Origin: DASUAS01 sp963756895
GTDB lineage: Bacteria > Actinomycetota > Acidimicrobiia > IMCC26256 > DASPTH01
NCBI GenBank assembly: GCA_963756895.1
Contig: CAVWPI010000014.1
Coordinates: forward strand, 1-64,000
DNA length: 64,000 bases
Reading direction: 5' to 3'
Shown piece by piece: positions 1 through 9,883 of this stretch (positions are counted from its first letter, which is position 1; each line of letters starts with the position of its first letter). The translations under genes were made by a program, and so were the position numbers. The notes below the pieces were generated by a model. It saw nothing but the letters and a program-made list of their open reading frames with translations. It was not told where the DNA came from and searched no databases.

Positions 1-1
1 A

Positions 2-1703
2 CTCCAGTCCACCGGTCGGCTGCTGACCAAGGTCGGCAACCTGCCGGTCGTCGTCTTCTGGAGTGAGGACCGCGCCTGGGCGATCGAGGACCGCTGCCCC
101 CACATGGGCTTCCCGCTCCACCAGGGCACCGTCGAGTCGGGCCTCGTCACCTGCCACTGGCACCACGCCCGCTTCGACCTCGTCACCGGCTGCACCCTCG
201 ACCCCTTCGCCGACGACGCCCGCGGCTTCCTGGTGACGATCGACGGCGACGACGTCCTCGTCGAGCCCCGCCGCGGCGACGATCCCGTCGCGCACCTCTT
301 CCAACGTCTCGACGACGGCCTCGAGCTCGGCCTCTCGCTCGTGCTCGCCAAGTCGGTGCTCGGCCTCCTCGAAGCCGGCATCACCCCCGACGAGATCGTG
401 CGCCGCGGCATCGCCTTCGGCACCCGCTACCGCGACGCCGGCTGGGGCGCCGGCCTCACCGTGCTCGTCGCCATGGCCAACGTGCTCCCGTCGCTCGCGC
501 CCGACGACCGCGCCCTCGCGCTCGTGCACGGCCTCGCCTTCGTCGCCCGCGACACCCGCAACCACCCGCCCCGCTTCCCGATGCGCGCCTTCGACGACTT
601 CTCCGAAGACGGCAGCGGTGCGCACGAGCCGACCCGGCTCGCGTCGTGGTACCGGCGCTTCGTCGAGACCCGCTCCGCCGACGCCGCCGAGCTCGTGCTC
701 ACCACCGCGCTCGCCCGACCCGGTGCCCTCGGCGACGTCGAGCGCATGATGTTCGCCGCCGTCACCGACCACGTCTTCGTCGACGGCGGCCACACCATCG
801 ACTTCACCAACAAGGCCTTCGAGTCGCTCGGCTACGTCGGCCGCCACGCCGCCGCCGACGTGCTGCCCACCCTCGTGCGCGGCACCGCGTCGGCCACCTG
901 GTCGGAGCAGACCGGCACCTGGCGCCACCCGCACGACCTCGCCGAGCTGATCGCGCGCACCCAGCCCCGCCTCGACGCCGCCATCGACGCCGGCGCCACC
1001 CGGCACGGCGCGTTCACCGACGTGTCCGGCCTCGCCTGGCAGCTCCTCGACGACGACCCCGAGCGCGTCGTCGACGCCCTGCTCGACGCGCTCACCGCCG
1101 GCGCCGATCCCGACCAGCTCGGCCGCGCCCTCGCCTACGCCGCCGCGCTGCGCATCACCCGCTTCCACGTGCAGAACGACTTCGGCGACTGGGACACCGT
1201 CCACCACGCCTTCACCGCCGCGCACGCGCTGCACGCCGCGCTCATGCGCATGCCGACGCGCGAGCTGCTGCGCGGCCTCGTGCACGGCGCGCTGCGCGTC
1301 TACCTCGACCGCTTCCTCAACGTGCCCGCCGCGCGCCTGCCCGACGCGCAGTCCGGCGACCTCGCCGACCTCGACGAGTGCTGGGAGATCCAGGGCGCCG
1401 TCGACCGCGCCGGCAACGTCGCCGCCGGCTACCTGCGCGGCGGCGGCGATCCCGGCGCAGCTCGTCGCCGCGCTCGGCCACGCGCTGCTGCGCGAAGACG
1501 CCGAGTTCCACTGGTACCAGGTGTTCGAGGCCGCCGTCGCCGAGTACCACCTGTGGCCCGCCGGTTCCGAGGAGGGCGTGCTGATCCTCGCCGGCCTCGC
1601 CCGCTTCCTCGCCGCCCACACCCCGACCCGCCGCGAGCTCTCCCGCGTCGTCGACATCGCCACCCGCCTCCGCCGCGGCGAGGACCTCTTCGAAGCGGAG
1701 TGA
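2..1703 (+). CDS. Rieske [2Fe-2S] domain protein, 5' end outside window
   Basis: The reading frame is open from the first bases, so the N-terminus lies upstream. A complete Rieske cluster motif is visible: Cys-Pro-His at bases 95-103 and Cys-His-Trp-His at 152-163, the C-x-H ... C-x2-H ligands of a [2Fe-2S] centre. The remaining roughly 480 residues are Ala/Leu/Asp-rich and probably helical, with no second domain I can name. They may be a substrate-binding or partner region as in Rieske-type oxygenase or nitrite-reductase small-subunit-like proteins. The frame breaks near 1440-1450 in a GGC run; skipping one base restores an ordered C-terminus ending at 1703. The electron-transfer role is inferred from the motif only; the substrate is unknown. 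Confidence 0.75.
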
Positions 1704-1752
1704 CAACGCCCGTGCTCAATGGGGAGCTCGGACTGGTCGAACACTTCGATGC

Positions 1753-1926
1753 ATGCGCTTGGTCGTCTGGAACGCCGACATGGCCGTTCATCGCAAATTC
1801 CACGATTTCGTCGACGAGCTCTCGCCGGACGTAGCGGTGATCGCCGAGTGTGCATCACCCGACGTCCTCCGCCGCATGGGCCTCGACGTCGATCAGGCCT
1901 CGATGAGCGCCTCGGTGGTCGAATGA
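1753..1926 (+). pseudogene. N-terminal remnant of an endonuclease/exonuclease/phosphatase-family protein
   Basis: A 57-codon ORF begins MRLVVWNADMAVHRKF and continues with a PDVAVIAECA segment. This is the typical first strand and metal-binding E region of the endonuclease/exonuclease/phosphatase fold (RxxxWN ... E). It stops at 1926, far short of the usual 250 or more residues, and the rest is absent. It abuts the SOS-box promoter of the next gene, so the remainder was probably lost when that gene was inserted or recombined. No catalytic His/Asp motifs remain, so it should be inactive. Confidence 0.5.
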
Positions 1927-1940
1927 GAAGGCTCTTGCGC

Positions 1941-1963
1941 ACGAACGTACGTTCGTATATGAT
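1941..1963 (+). promoter_or_regulatory. LexA (SOS) box overlapping the promoter of DUF222-HNH copy 1
   Basis: ACGAACGTACGTTCGT (1941-1956) is a perfect 16-bp palindrome. It matches the Gram-positive/actinobacterial LexA consensus CGAAC-R-N-R-Y-GTTCG. A -10-like TATGAT (1958-1963) follows one base later, so a bound repressor would cover the core promoter. The same arrangement occurs at 14785 and 50100. Confidence 0.75.
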
Positions 1964-1966
1964 GTG

Positions 1967-2010
1967 ACGACACTTCCCCGATGATCCGGCGAGTTCTCGG
2001 GAGGTGTCGT
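1967..2010 (+). promoter_or_regulatory. Leader hairpin sequestering the ribosome-binding site of DUF222-HNH copy 1
   Basis: ACGACACTTCCC (1967-1978) pairs with GGGAGGTGTCGT (1999-2010) in a 12-bp stem with one T-G wobble and a 20-nt loop. The right arm contains the GGGAGG ribosome-binding site and the first two bases of the GTG start codon, so translation should be blocked while the stem is closed. Related stems occur before copies 2 and 4. Confidence 0.6.
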
Positions 2011-3178
2011 GTTCGAGCAGTTGCGGGCTGCAGTGGGTCAGGTCAGGCGCCTCGTCGCCGAGCTTGAGCCCGATCGCTTCGACGGTCCGGGCGCGCGCAC
2101 CCTGGTCGAGCTGTTCGACGAGGTCGAGCGCCTCGGCGCGGCGGGCAAGGCGCTCGCCACCCGCCAGGTCGTCGCCACCGGTGCGTGGAAGCACGACGGC
2201 GCGCATCGCGACGCGGCCTCCTGGCTGGCCGACACCACGGGTGCCACGGTCGGTGCGGCGCGAGCGACCGTCAACACCGCTGCCCGACTCGCGGAACTGC
2301 CGAGCACCGAAGCGGCCCTGCGCGAGGGTGCGTTGTCGCTCACCCAGGTCGACGCCATCGCCGACGCCGCGTCGGCCCATCCCGGCGCCGAAGCCGAGTT
2401 GCTCGAACGTGCGCAGCACGACGGCGTGCGTGGGCTGCGGAACGCGTGCGCGCGGGTGAAGGCTGCTGCCTGCGTCGACCAGGATGCGCAGTACGAACGC
2501 ATCCGTGAGGCGCGGTCGCTGCGGCACTGGGCCGACGGCGACGGCACCGGTCGCATCGACATCCGCGGCCCGGTCGACGCCACCGCCAAGATGATGGCCG
2601 CGCTCGAGCCGTTCGAGCATGAGCTGTTCGAGGCTGCGCGCGCCGCGGGTCGTCGCGAGCGGCCCGACGCGCTCGCGTTCGACGCGCTGGTCGCGCTCGC
2701 CGGTTCGCCCTGTTCCACCACCGAGACGTCGCGACCCGTCACCACGGTGGTGCGCGTCGACTACGCCGCGCTGGTGCGTGGGCACACCCTGCCCGGCGAG
2801 GTCTGCGAGATCGCCGGTGGTGGTCCGATCCCGGTGTCGGTCGCGCAGCGGCTGCTCGACGACTCGTTCGTGAAGCTGCTCCTCGTCGACGGCGCCGACG
2901 TGCGCGCGGTGTCACATCCGGGGCGCACGATCCCAGCTCGGCTCCGCAGCGCGATCGAGGAGCTGCACCCCGAGTGCGACATCGAGGGATGCCACGTCGC
3001 CCGCCACCTCGAGATCGACCACAACCTCCCCATCGAGGAGGGTGGCCCAACCGCGATGTGGAACCTCGATCGCCTCTGCGGACATCACCACGAGCACAAA
3101 CACCGCCACCGATTGCGCCTGGTCGGCGAACCCGGGCGGATGCGCTTCATCCCTGCAAGTGCGTGGGTGCCGCCGTGA
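2009..3178 (+). CDS. DUF222 / 13E12-repeat family HNH endonuclease, copy 1
   Basis: The 389-residue protein has the DUF222 helical domain over roughly residues 1-290 and a C-terminal HNH nuclease domain. The domain starts at a CDIEGCH zinc-type cysteine pair, continues with EIDHNLP (catalytic His) and ends in LCGHHHEHKHR. The GTG start at 2009 follows a GGGAGG ribosome-binding site, and the neighbours' starts align with it. The family is abundant and multicopy in actinobacteria. Its nuclease activity is expected from the motif, but its biological role is unsettled. Close relatives lie at 14855 and 50180, with a wreck at 28880. The promoter carries a LexA box and the leader an SD-blocking hairpin, so expression is probably DNA-damage dependent. 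Confidence 0.92.
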   Translation: MFEQLRAAVGQVRRLVAELEPDRFDGPGARTLVELFDEVERLGAAGKALATRQVVATGAWKHDGAHRDAASWLADTTGATVGAARATVNTAARLAELPSTEAALREGALSLTQVDAIADAASAHPGAEAELLERAQHDGVRGLRNACARVKAAACVDQDAQYERIREARSLRHWADGDGTGRIDIRGPVDATAKMMAALEPFEHELFEAARAAGRRERPDALAFDALVALAGSPCSTTETSRPVTTVVRVDYAALVRGHTLPGEVCEIAGGGPIPVSVAQRLLDDSFVKLLLVDGADVRAVSHPGRTIPARLRSAIEELHPECDIEGCHVARHLEIDHNLPIEEGGPTAMWNLDRLCGHHHEHKHRHRLRLVGEPGRMRFIPASAWVPP

Positions 3179-3194
3179 TCGCGACCTGGCAACA

Positions 3195-3428
3195 GCAGTG
3201 CCGGTCGCCGAGCTCGTCCCGTTGTTCCGCCAGCCGGTCGCCGCTGCGCAGCTGATCGAGCAGGCGAGAAGTCTCCCGGCGGTGGATCTCGAGGCCGTCC
3301 GCCGCGACGTCGATGCGTACGTCGACACCGACCTCTTCCCCGTTCGGGCTGAGCACCGATCGGGCGGTGATCGACACCGACCTCGCCATGTCGCCGAGCT
3401 GCTCCACGCCGCCGGCGAACGCGCGTGA
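3195..3428 (+). pseudogene. Possible Phd-type antitoxin C-terminal remnant
   Basis: Read in one frame, the segment gives PVAELVPLFRQP followed by an acidic helix ending RRDVDAYVDTDL. This resembles the C-terminal half of Phd/YefM antitoxins (a PVARLVPL strand, then a toxin-binding helix). No start codon or N-terminal DNA-binding part is present. In the next frame IDTDLA could be the start of a PIN toxin, but nothing follows. Weak evidence; it could equally be chance coding potential after the HNH gene. Confidence 0.22.
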
Positions 3429-3438
3429 GCGCGCGGGA

Positions 3439-3924
3439 TCAGGCGCGCGACATCGTGGTCTTCGCGAGCGCGACGGCGCCGGCCTGCTGCTCCTCCGGAG
3501 TGCGCTCCGATGCCAGGTACTGCACCTGCACCAGGGTCTTGCCCTTGAGGTAGTTCACGGTGTTGCCCGACCCGCTGTAGAAGGCCTTGGCCCCGAGCTC
3601 CGGGACCGCGACTTCGTCAGTGGTCGCGTTCTTGTTCTCGTTGAACTTGCCCGACGCGCCCTTGGTCTGGTCGACCCACACGCGCACCGTCTGCTCGCCG
3701 TCGTTCAGGAGCCACTTGCAGGCGGTCTCACCGCCGAACGCGGGCTCCTTGCCGTCGGACGACGCGGTGAGGCTCGTGTACGCCTCCACCTGCGCCTTCC
3801 CGAGCGCCTTGCACGCGGTGGTCTTGGCCGGTACGGCAGCTCCCGCCGCGCCGACCATTCCGAGGAGCACCCCGGCCGACAGAACTCCAGCAGCGACGAT
3901 CGACGTGCACCGGTGACGCTTCAC
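3439..3924 (-). CDS. Secreted DUF3558-like protein
   Basis: 161 residues. The N-terminus MKRHRCTSIVAAGVLSAGVLL-GMVGAAGAA is a clear Sec signal peptide with an AGA-A cleavage site near residue 29. The mature part has two cysteines about 30 residues apart (ACKALG and ACKWLL), a spacing typical of DUF3558-type secreted actinobacterial proteins. No enzyme motif is present. The start is GTG at 3924, behind a GAGGAGA ribosome-binding site. It stands alone between two plus-strand genes. It is probably an extracytoplasmic binding or envelope protein; the function is unknown. Confidence 0.7.
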   Translation of the reverse strand: MKRHRCTSIVAAGVLSAGVLLGMVGAAGAAVPAKTTACKALGKAQVEAYTSLTASSDGKEPAFGGETACKWLLNDGEQTVRVWVDQTKGASGKFNENKNATTDEVAVPELGAKAFYSGSGNTVNYLKGKTLVQVQYLASERTPEEQQAGAVALAKTTMSRA

Positions 3925-4015
3925 AAGGTCTCCTCGAGGTTGGGATCTCGCTCAATCGACACCATCAGCCCGCCACTGGAGCGGAATCCGCACGGAATGG
4001 GTAGGAGCGTCGAGC

Positions 4016-5493
4016 ATGAGAGATGTGGATGCACGCCCCCGACCACGCCACGTCGGCCTCACCGGCTTGGCGGTCATGGGGCAGAACCTGGCCCGCAACA
4101 TCGCCCACCACGGCTTCCCGATCGCGGTGCACAACCGCACCGACTCGAAGATCACCGCGTTCGTCGACGAGCACGGCGACGAGGGCGACATCGAGGGGTT
4201 CGCCGACGTCGCCGACTTCGTCGCTGCGCTCGACGCGCCGCGCACGTGATCGTGATGGTGCAGGCCGGCCCGCCCGTCGACGACGTGATCTCCCAGCTCC
4301 GAGCGCACCTCGAGCCCGGCGACCTCGATCATCGACGGCGGCAACAGCGACTTCCGCGACACCGAGCGTCGGTCGGAGGACCTCGCCGCCGACGGCATCC
4401 GCTACCTCGGCTGTGGTGTGTCCGGCGGTGAGGAGGGCGCGCTCAACGGCCCGAGCCTCATGCCCGGCGGCACCCGCGAGGCCTACGACCAGATCGCCGA
4501 CGTGCTCACCACCATCGCCGCCCAGGTCGACGGCGAGCCGTGCTGCACCTACATCGGCGACGGCGGCGCCGGCCACTTCGTGAAGATGGTGCACAACGGC
4601 ATCGAGTACGCCGACATGCAGCTCATCGCCGAGGCCTACGACCTCCTCCGCACCGGCGCCGGCCTCACCAACGACGAGCTCGCCGACACCTTCACCGAAT
4701 GGAACGACGGCGAGCTCGAGAGCTTCCTCATCGAGATCACCGCCCGCATCTTCCGTCGCCGCCTGGTCGAGGCCGACTGTGACCCGTCGGAAGCGGGGGA
4801 GGGGCTGGATCAACCCGACGGCTGGCTGATCGACGTGATCACCGGCGCCGCCGGGCAGAAGGGCACCGGACGTCTCACCGTCACCGCCGCGCTCGACGTC
4901 GGCGCGCCGGCGACGACCACCGCCGAAGCGGTGTTCGCGCGCGTGCTCTCGTCACTCGCCGACGAGCGCGCCGTCGCCGCCGGTGTGCTGCCGGGTCCCG
5001 ACGCCGATGGGTCCGATGAGCCAGACGACCGCGACGCGTTCGTCGCCGACGTGCGCACCGCGCTGTACGCGTCGAAGATCGTCGCCTACGCGCAGGGGTT
5101 CGACATTCTGCACCGCGCCAGCGAGGACCACGACTGGGACCTCGACCTCGGTGCGCTCGCCACGATCTGGCGCGGCGGGTGCATCATCCGCGCGCAGTTC
5201 CTCAACCGGATCCGCGAGTCGTACGCCGACGACCCCGACCTCGTGAACCTGCTGCTCGCCCCCACCTTCGCCGATGCGCTCGCCGAGCGCGCAGGACGGC
5301 TGGCGTCGCATCGTCGCCCACGGCGCGCGCGAGCGCGATCCCGCTCCCCGCGTTCTCGTCCGCGCTCGCGTTCTACGACGGCTACCGCCGCGAGTGGCTC
5401 CCCGCCAACCTCATCCAGGCCCAACGCGACCTGTTCGGCGCCCACACCTACGAGCGCACCGACCGGGAGGGCACCTTCCACTCGGAGTGGTAG
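4016..5493 (+). CDS. gnd: 6-phosphogluconate dehydrogenase, decarboxylating (broken by frameshifts)
   Basis: Oxidises 6-phosphogluconate to ribulose 5-phosphate and CO2 with NADP+ in the pentose phosphate pathway. Visible landmarks in order are the NADP-binding GLAVMGQNLARNI at the N-terminus, IIDGGNSDF near base 4330, the active-site VSGGEEGALNGPSLMPGG, HFVKMVHNGIEYADMQL (catalytic Lys/His/Asn region) and the C-terminal FSSALAFYDGYR. The length, about 490 residues, fits the family. The sequence needs frame changes near 4245, 4325, 5295 and 5335; each restores conserved residues, so the gene is very probably intact in the cell. The ATG at 4016 gives the usual N-terminus. Confidence 0.9.
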
Positions 5494-5567
5494 CCGGCCG
5501 TCATGGTCATGTCGCCCCGGTCGAGCGACCTTCCGGGAGCAACGCTCAGCCGGTGGCCGGGCGCGAC

Positions 5568-5659
5568 TGGCATTGTGGTAGTTCCGTACGTGGCGATTTG
5601 GTAGCCCCGAGAGGGGTGAATCCGTAGCATCAGAGCTGGCGAAATGGTAGTGTCACCCA
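5568..5659 (+). repeat. Four direct repeats with exact 23-bp period before the DUF4143 ATPase gene
   Basis: The units begin at 5568, 5591, 5614 and 5637. Their first 14 bases read TGGCATTGTGGTAG, TGGCGATTTGGTAG, GGGTGAATCCGTAG and TGGCGAAATGGTAG. GTAG recurs exactly every 23 bp (5578, 5601, 5624, 5647), while the 9 bp between cores differ. The last unit ends on the base before the GTG start at 5660. A phased array of this kind looks like an operator, perhaps for autoregulation. Confidence 0.6.
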
Positions 5660-6931
5660 GTGGAATACCGACGTCGCACCGTTGACGACGAGCTCGATGA
5701 GCTCCTCGGAGCGCTCCCCGCCGTGGCTCTCGAAGGCGCCAAGGCCGTGGGCAAGACCGCAAGTGCCCTTCGCCGGGCAACCACCGTGCACCGTCTCGAC
5801 GATCCCGCCGAGCTTGCCATCGCAACGGCGGAGCCCGCCCGGCTCATCGCCGGACCCGCGCCGACCTTGATCGACGAGTGGCAGCGCCTGCCTGAGTCGT
5901 GGGACCTCGTGCGCCGAGCGGTCGATGACGGCGCGCCCGTGGGGTCGTTCCTCGTCACTGGTTCCTTGACTCCGGCAGGCACCCCCACCCACTCCGGCGC
6001 CGGTCGCATCGTCACCACCCGCATGCGCCCGATGACGCTGGAGGAACGCGGCGTCGCCGAGCCGTCGGTGAGCCTCAGCGCGCTCCTGTCGGGGGCGCGC
6101 CCCGACGTCGCCGGCACGACCGCCATCACCCTCGGCGACTACGCGGACGAGATCTCCCGGTCGGGGTTCCCAGGTCTACGCAGTGTGTCCGGGCGTGCGC
6201 TGCGTGCCCAGCTCGACGGTTACATCGACCGCATCGTCACCCACGACTTCGAGGAGGCTGGCCATCGCCTCGTCGATCCGGAGGGTCTGCGCCGTTGGTT
6301 GACGGCCTACGCCGCGGCATCCTCGACGACCGCGTCGCTGGAGACCATCCGTGATGCGGCGACGAGCGGCCAGGGCGAGAAGCCCGCCAAGACGACGACG
6401 ATCGCGTACCGCAACGTGCTCGAGCGCCTCTGGATCCTCGACCCGGTTCCCGGGTGGCGGCCGACGAGGTCACCGCTCGGGCGACTGACGATCTCACCGA
6501 AGCACCAGCTTGTCGATCCCGCGCTCGCCCTCCGGCTGGTGGGCGCGGACGCGGACGCGTTGCTCGAAGGCGCGCCGACACCAGCGGTGGTCCGCGGAGA
6601 CGGCGTGCTCCTCGGAACATTGTTCGAGTCGCTGGCGACCCTGTGCGTGCGCGTCGCCGCGCAGCACTCGGAGGCGCGTGTCCTCCATCTTCGACAGCAC
6701 TCCGGACGTCACGAGGTGGATCTCGTCGTCGAACGCGCCGACCACCGCATCGTCGCGATCGAGGTGAAGCTGAGCCGGGTTCCCTCGCCCGACGACGGCA
6801 AGCACCTGCGTTGGCTCCGTGACGAGATCGGCGATGATCTCCTCGATGCGGTGATCCTCACCACGGGGAGCGATGCCTACCGCGACCGCGATGGCTTCGC
6901 AGTGGTCCCGTTGGCGTTGCTCGGCCCGTAG
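5660..6931 (+). CDS. AAA ATPase with DUF4143 domain
   Basis: 423 residues. The N-terminal AAA_14-type ATPase has Walker A GAKAVGKT around residue 27 and a Walker B-like TLIDEW around residue 71. A sensor segment VTGSLT follows. The C-terminal DUF4143 region ends in a restriction-nuclease-like core, HEVDLVVE ... VAIEVKLS, the D-x(n)-E-x-K arrangement of PD-(D/E)XK folds. Proteins of this class are widespread as single genes in actinobacteria with unknown targets; toxin-antitoxin or defence roles have been suggested but not shown. The GTG start directly follows the 23-bp repeat array, so the transcript may be leaderless or autorepressed. The frame is intact, unlike many neighbours. Confidence 0.88.
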   Translation: MEYRRRTVDDELDELLGALPAVALEGAKAVGKTASALRRATTVHRLDDPAELAIATAEPARLIAGPAPTLIDEWQRLPESWDLVRRAVDDGAPVGSFLVTGSLTPAGTPTHSGAGRIVTTRMRPMTLEERGVAEPSVSLSALLSGARPDVAGTTAITLGDYADEISRSGFPGLRSVSGRALRAQLDGYIDRIVTHDFEEAGHRLVDPEGLRRWLTAYAAASSTTASLETIRDAATSGQGEKPAKTTTIAYRNVLERLWILDPVPGWRPTRSPLGRLTISPKHQLVDPALALRLVGADADALLEGAPTPAVVRGDGVLLGTLFESLATLCVRVAAQHSEARVLHLRQHSGRHEVDLVVERADHRIVAIEVKLSRVPSPDDGKHLRWLRDEIGDDLLDAVILTTGSDAYRDRDGFAVVPLALLGP

Positions 6932-6964
6932 CGCCTCTCGCCGCAGAGCACTCTGGCGAACCCG

Positions 6965-9091
6965 CTACGGCAGCTGCTGCACCACCAGAGGCATGACTTC
7001 GAGCGCGCCGGCCTCGCGGAGGAGTGCCGCCGCGACCGTCATCGTCCATCCCGTGCGGTAGGTGTCGTCGACGAGCAGCACCGGTCCGTCGGGAAGTGAC
7101 TGCAACCCTTGGACAACCGCGAGCGATGCGAACAACGCTTCGACCCGTGGTCCGGACGGAACGTCGTCGGGTGGGCGCGGTCCGCTGACGGTGAGCGCGT
7201 CGACCAGCTCGAGCTTGCCGATCGCGGCGATCCGTTCCGCCAGGTCGCGCACCAGCACCGGGTGCCGACGTGACGGCATGGGGACGACCGCGACCGGCCG
7301 CGCGTTCCACGACTGCCGCCAACGGGTCAGCACCGCGACCATGCCCTGGACCACGTCGTCGGGCAGCGGTGCGTCCGGCCCGTTGAGGGCGGTGATCGCG
7401 TTGAGCCATCCGGGCGTGTCGGCGTAGGTGAGCGCCCGACCGGTGGTCGCGCCGACGATCGTGCCCTTGCGTCCGCCGGCGGCACCGGCAGGCCAGCGCT
7501 TGCGCGGCTCGAGCACGGTGTCGGCGCCGCGCAAGTACATGCGCACGGCCTCGACCGTGGCGGGGTCGAGCTCGTGCCCGGGCGCAGGAAGCTGGCCCGT
7601 GCACACCGAGCACCGCCCGCACGGTCCCGGATCGGGATCGTCGAGCGCCTGCTGCAGGAACTCCATCAGGCAGCCGCGCCCGCGTGCGTACGCGCGCATG
7701 ATGTCGGCCTCGGCCTTGCGCACGGCACGGATGCCGTCCCACTTCTCCGTGTCGTACACGTAGGGCACGCCGGTCGCGATCCATCCTCCTTGCGTGCGTT
7801 CGACCGCGCCGTCGACCGCGATCACGCGCAGCATCGACTCGAGCCGACCCCGCCGCAGGCCGGTGGCCGATTCGAGCGCGGGCACGCTCATCGGCTCTCC
7901 CGCGCCGTCGAGCGCGTCGAGCACCGGTCCGACGTTGACCGGGTCGGGCACCGCCGCGGTCGCGAAGTACTCCCAGATGCGCTCGTCGGTCTCGGCCGGG
8001 AGCAGCACGGCGTCGGCGCTGTCGATGGCGCGCCCCGCCCGGCCGACCTGCTGGTAGTAGGCGACGGGCGAGTCGGGTGAGCCCACGTGCACGCAGAAGC
8101 CCAGATCGGGTTTGTCGTAGCCCATGCCGAGCGCCGACGTCGCGACGACCGCCTTGAGCTCGTTGTCGCGCAACTTCTGCTCGACCTGCTCCCGTGCCGC
8201 GGGGTCGAGCTGGCCCGAGTAGGCGGCGACGGTGTGGCCGCGCGAGTCGCAGGTAGCCGGCAAGCCGCTCGGTCTCGGCGACGGTCGGCACGTAGACGAT
8301 CCCGGAGCCCGGCAGCGTGGCCAGCGCGGTGTCGACCCACGCGTACCGCTCGAGGGGCCCGAGGCCGCCGACCACCGACAGCCGGAGCGACGAGCGTGCG
8401 AGGCCGCCCCGCAACACGACCGTGGCGTCACCGAGTTGCGTCGCCACGTCGGCCGTCACCCGGGCGTTCGCGGTCGCGGTCGTGGCCAGGACGGGCGTGC
8501 CCGGAGCACTGGTCAGCAGTCTCGACAGTCGCTGGTAGTCGGGCCGGAAGTCGAAGCCCCAGTCGGAGATGCAGTGCGCTTCGTCGATGACGATCAGACC
8601 CGCGCCCGCGACCAGCGTGCCGACGGTGCGCGTGCGAATCCCGGGTTGGCGAGACGTTCGGGCGACACGAGGAGCACGTCGACGGTGCCCGCGCCGATGT
8701 CGGCGAGGATGCGGTCCCAGTCGTCGACGTTGGTGGAGTTGATCGTCACGGCCCGCAACCCGGCTCGCTCGGCGGCGGTGAGCTGGTCGCGCATGAGGGC
8801 GAGGAGCGGCGACACGACCAACGTCGGGCCGCCGCCCAGGGCGCGGATCGCGGAGGTCGCGGCCCAGTACACCGCCGACTTCCCCCACCCGGTCGCCTGC
8901 ACCACCAGCACGCGTGCCTGGTCGGCGACCAGTGCCTCCACCGCCCGGGCCTGGTCCGGATGGGCGCGTGCGGTGTCGCCCGCCATCGCCGCCAGCACCG
9001 AGACGAGATGTTCGTCGGCGACCTGCACGAGGTCGGCGCGCTCGCGCTCCGCCCACGCCGGTCGGGTTGCTGCATCACTGGGTGCGGGCAT
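6965..9091 (-). CDS. recQ: RecQ-family ATP-dependent DNA helicase with C-terminal phosphoribosyltransferase-like domain
   Basis: About 705 residues once two frameshifts (near 8630 and 8235) are bridged. Helicase motifs in order: a Q-like HPDQARAVEAL, motif I ATGWGKSAVY, motif II IDEAHCISDWG (DEAH, then the RecQ aromatic loop), ATTATA, and motif VI QQVGRAGR. A cysteine cluster GCLMEFLQ ... CGRCSVC forms the zinc-binding subdomain. In place of HRDC, the C-terminus carries a ComF-like phosphoribosyltransferase fold with the PRPP-loop motif VLLVDDTYRTG. This fusion is known from actinobacterial RecQ-like proteins. It unwinds branched DNA in repair; the partner activity of the tail is unknown. It is transcribed divergently from the DUF151 gene. 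Confidence 0.88.
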
Positions 9092-9230
9092 CGCCTGAAC
9101 TTACGGCCCACCTCGCACGGGCAGGCAGGGGCGATCCGGGGCGGCGGTGGAATACCGCCGGCTCCCGGCGCGGTTGACCACAGGCTCACGACCATTCGCG
9201 GTCGTGGAGAGTCCGGAGACCTCAGTGGAC

Positions 9231-9809
9231 ATGAGACTGGTCGAGATCACGGGGATCGCCCTCGAGGCGAGCACCGGCGCACCCCTCGTGGTGCTCCAGG
9301 AGACCGACGAGCCGCACCGGACCGTGCCGATCTTCATCGGCGGTTCCGAAGCGGCCTCGATCGGGTTGGCCCTCGCCGGCGAGACGGCGGATCGGCCCCT
9401 GACCCACGACGTCATGGCCGAGCTCGTCGAGCTCCTCCACGCCCGCGTCGACCGGGTCGACGTCACCGAGCTGCGCGACGGCGCGTTCCTGGCCGAGATG
9501 ACCGTCTCGGGGCCCGGGGGCGACCAGCGCCTCGACACCCGACCGTCGGACGCCATCGCGCTGGCGCTGCGCCTCGACGCGCCGCTGTACGTCAGCGACG
9601 AGGTGCTCGAGGCGGCCGGCTCCGTCTTCGAGCTCACCAGCGAAGACGAGACCTCCGACGACACCGAGCTGCTCGACGACGACGCCATCGACGCCGCGGT
9701 CGCCGCGTTTCGCGCCGAGCTCGACGACGTCGATCCCGTGTCCTTCGACGCCGATCCGGACTCCGCGTCGACCGACGACCCGGACGACCTCCAGAGCTGG
9801 GGCGACTGA
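9231..9809 (+). CDS. Bifunctional nuclease family protein (DUF151)
   Basis: 192 residues starting MRLVEITGIAL. The DUF151 fold is recognisable from VPIFIGGSEAASIGLAL, RPLTHDVMAELVE and the signature RPSDAIALALRLDAPLYVSDEVL. Family members have been reported with RNase/DNase activity. The last 50 residues are a highly acidic Asp/Glu-rich tail. The ATG at 9231 is preferred over upstream in-frame codons because the conserved N-terminus begins there. It is a single gene divergent from recQ, and the shared intergenic region (9092-9230) should hold both promoters. Confidence 0.88.
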   Translation: MRLVEITGIALEASTGAPLVVLQETDEPHRTVPIFIGGSEAASIGLALAGETADRPLTHDVMAELVELLHARVDRVDVTELRDGAFLAEMTVSGPGGDQRLDTRPSDAIALALRLDAPLYVSDEVLEAAGSVFELTSEDETSDDTELLDDDAIDAAVAAFRAELDDVDPVSFDADPDSASTDDPDDLQSWGD

Positions 9810-9883
9810 TCCGGCTCTTCGGCGTCGGCGTGGGGAGTGACAGGTAGCCGTTCGTTCGGTGTTCGGGTAGACTCGAATGTCGA

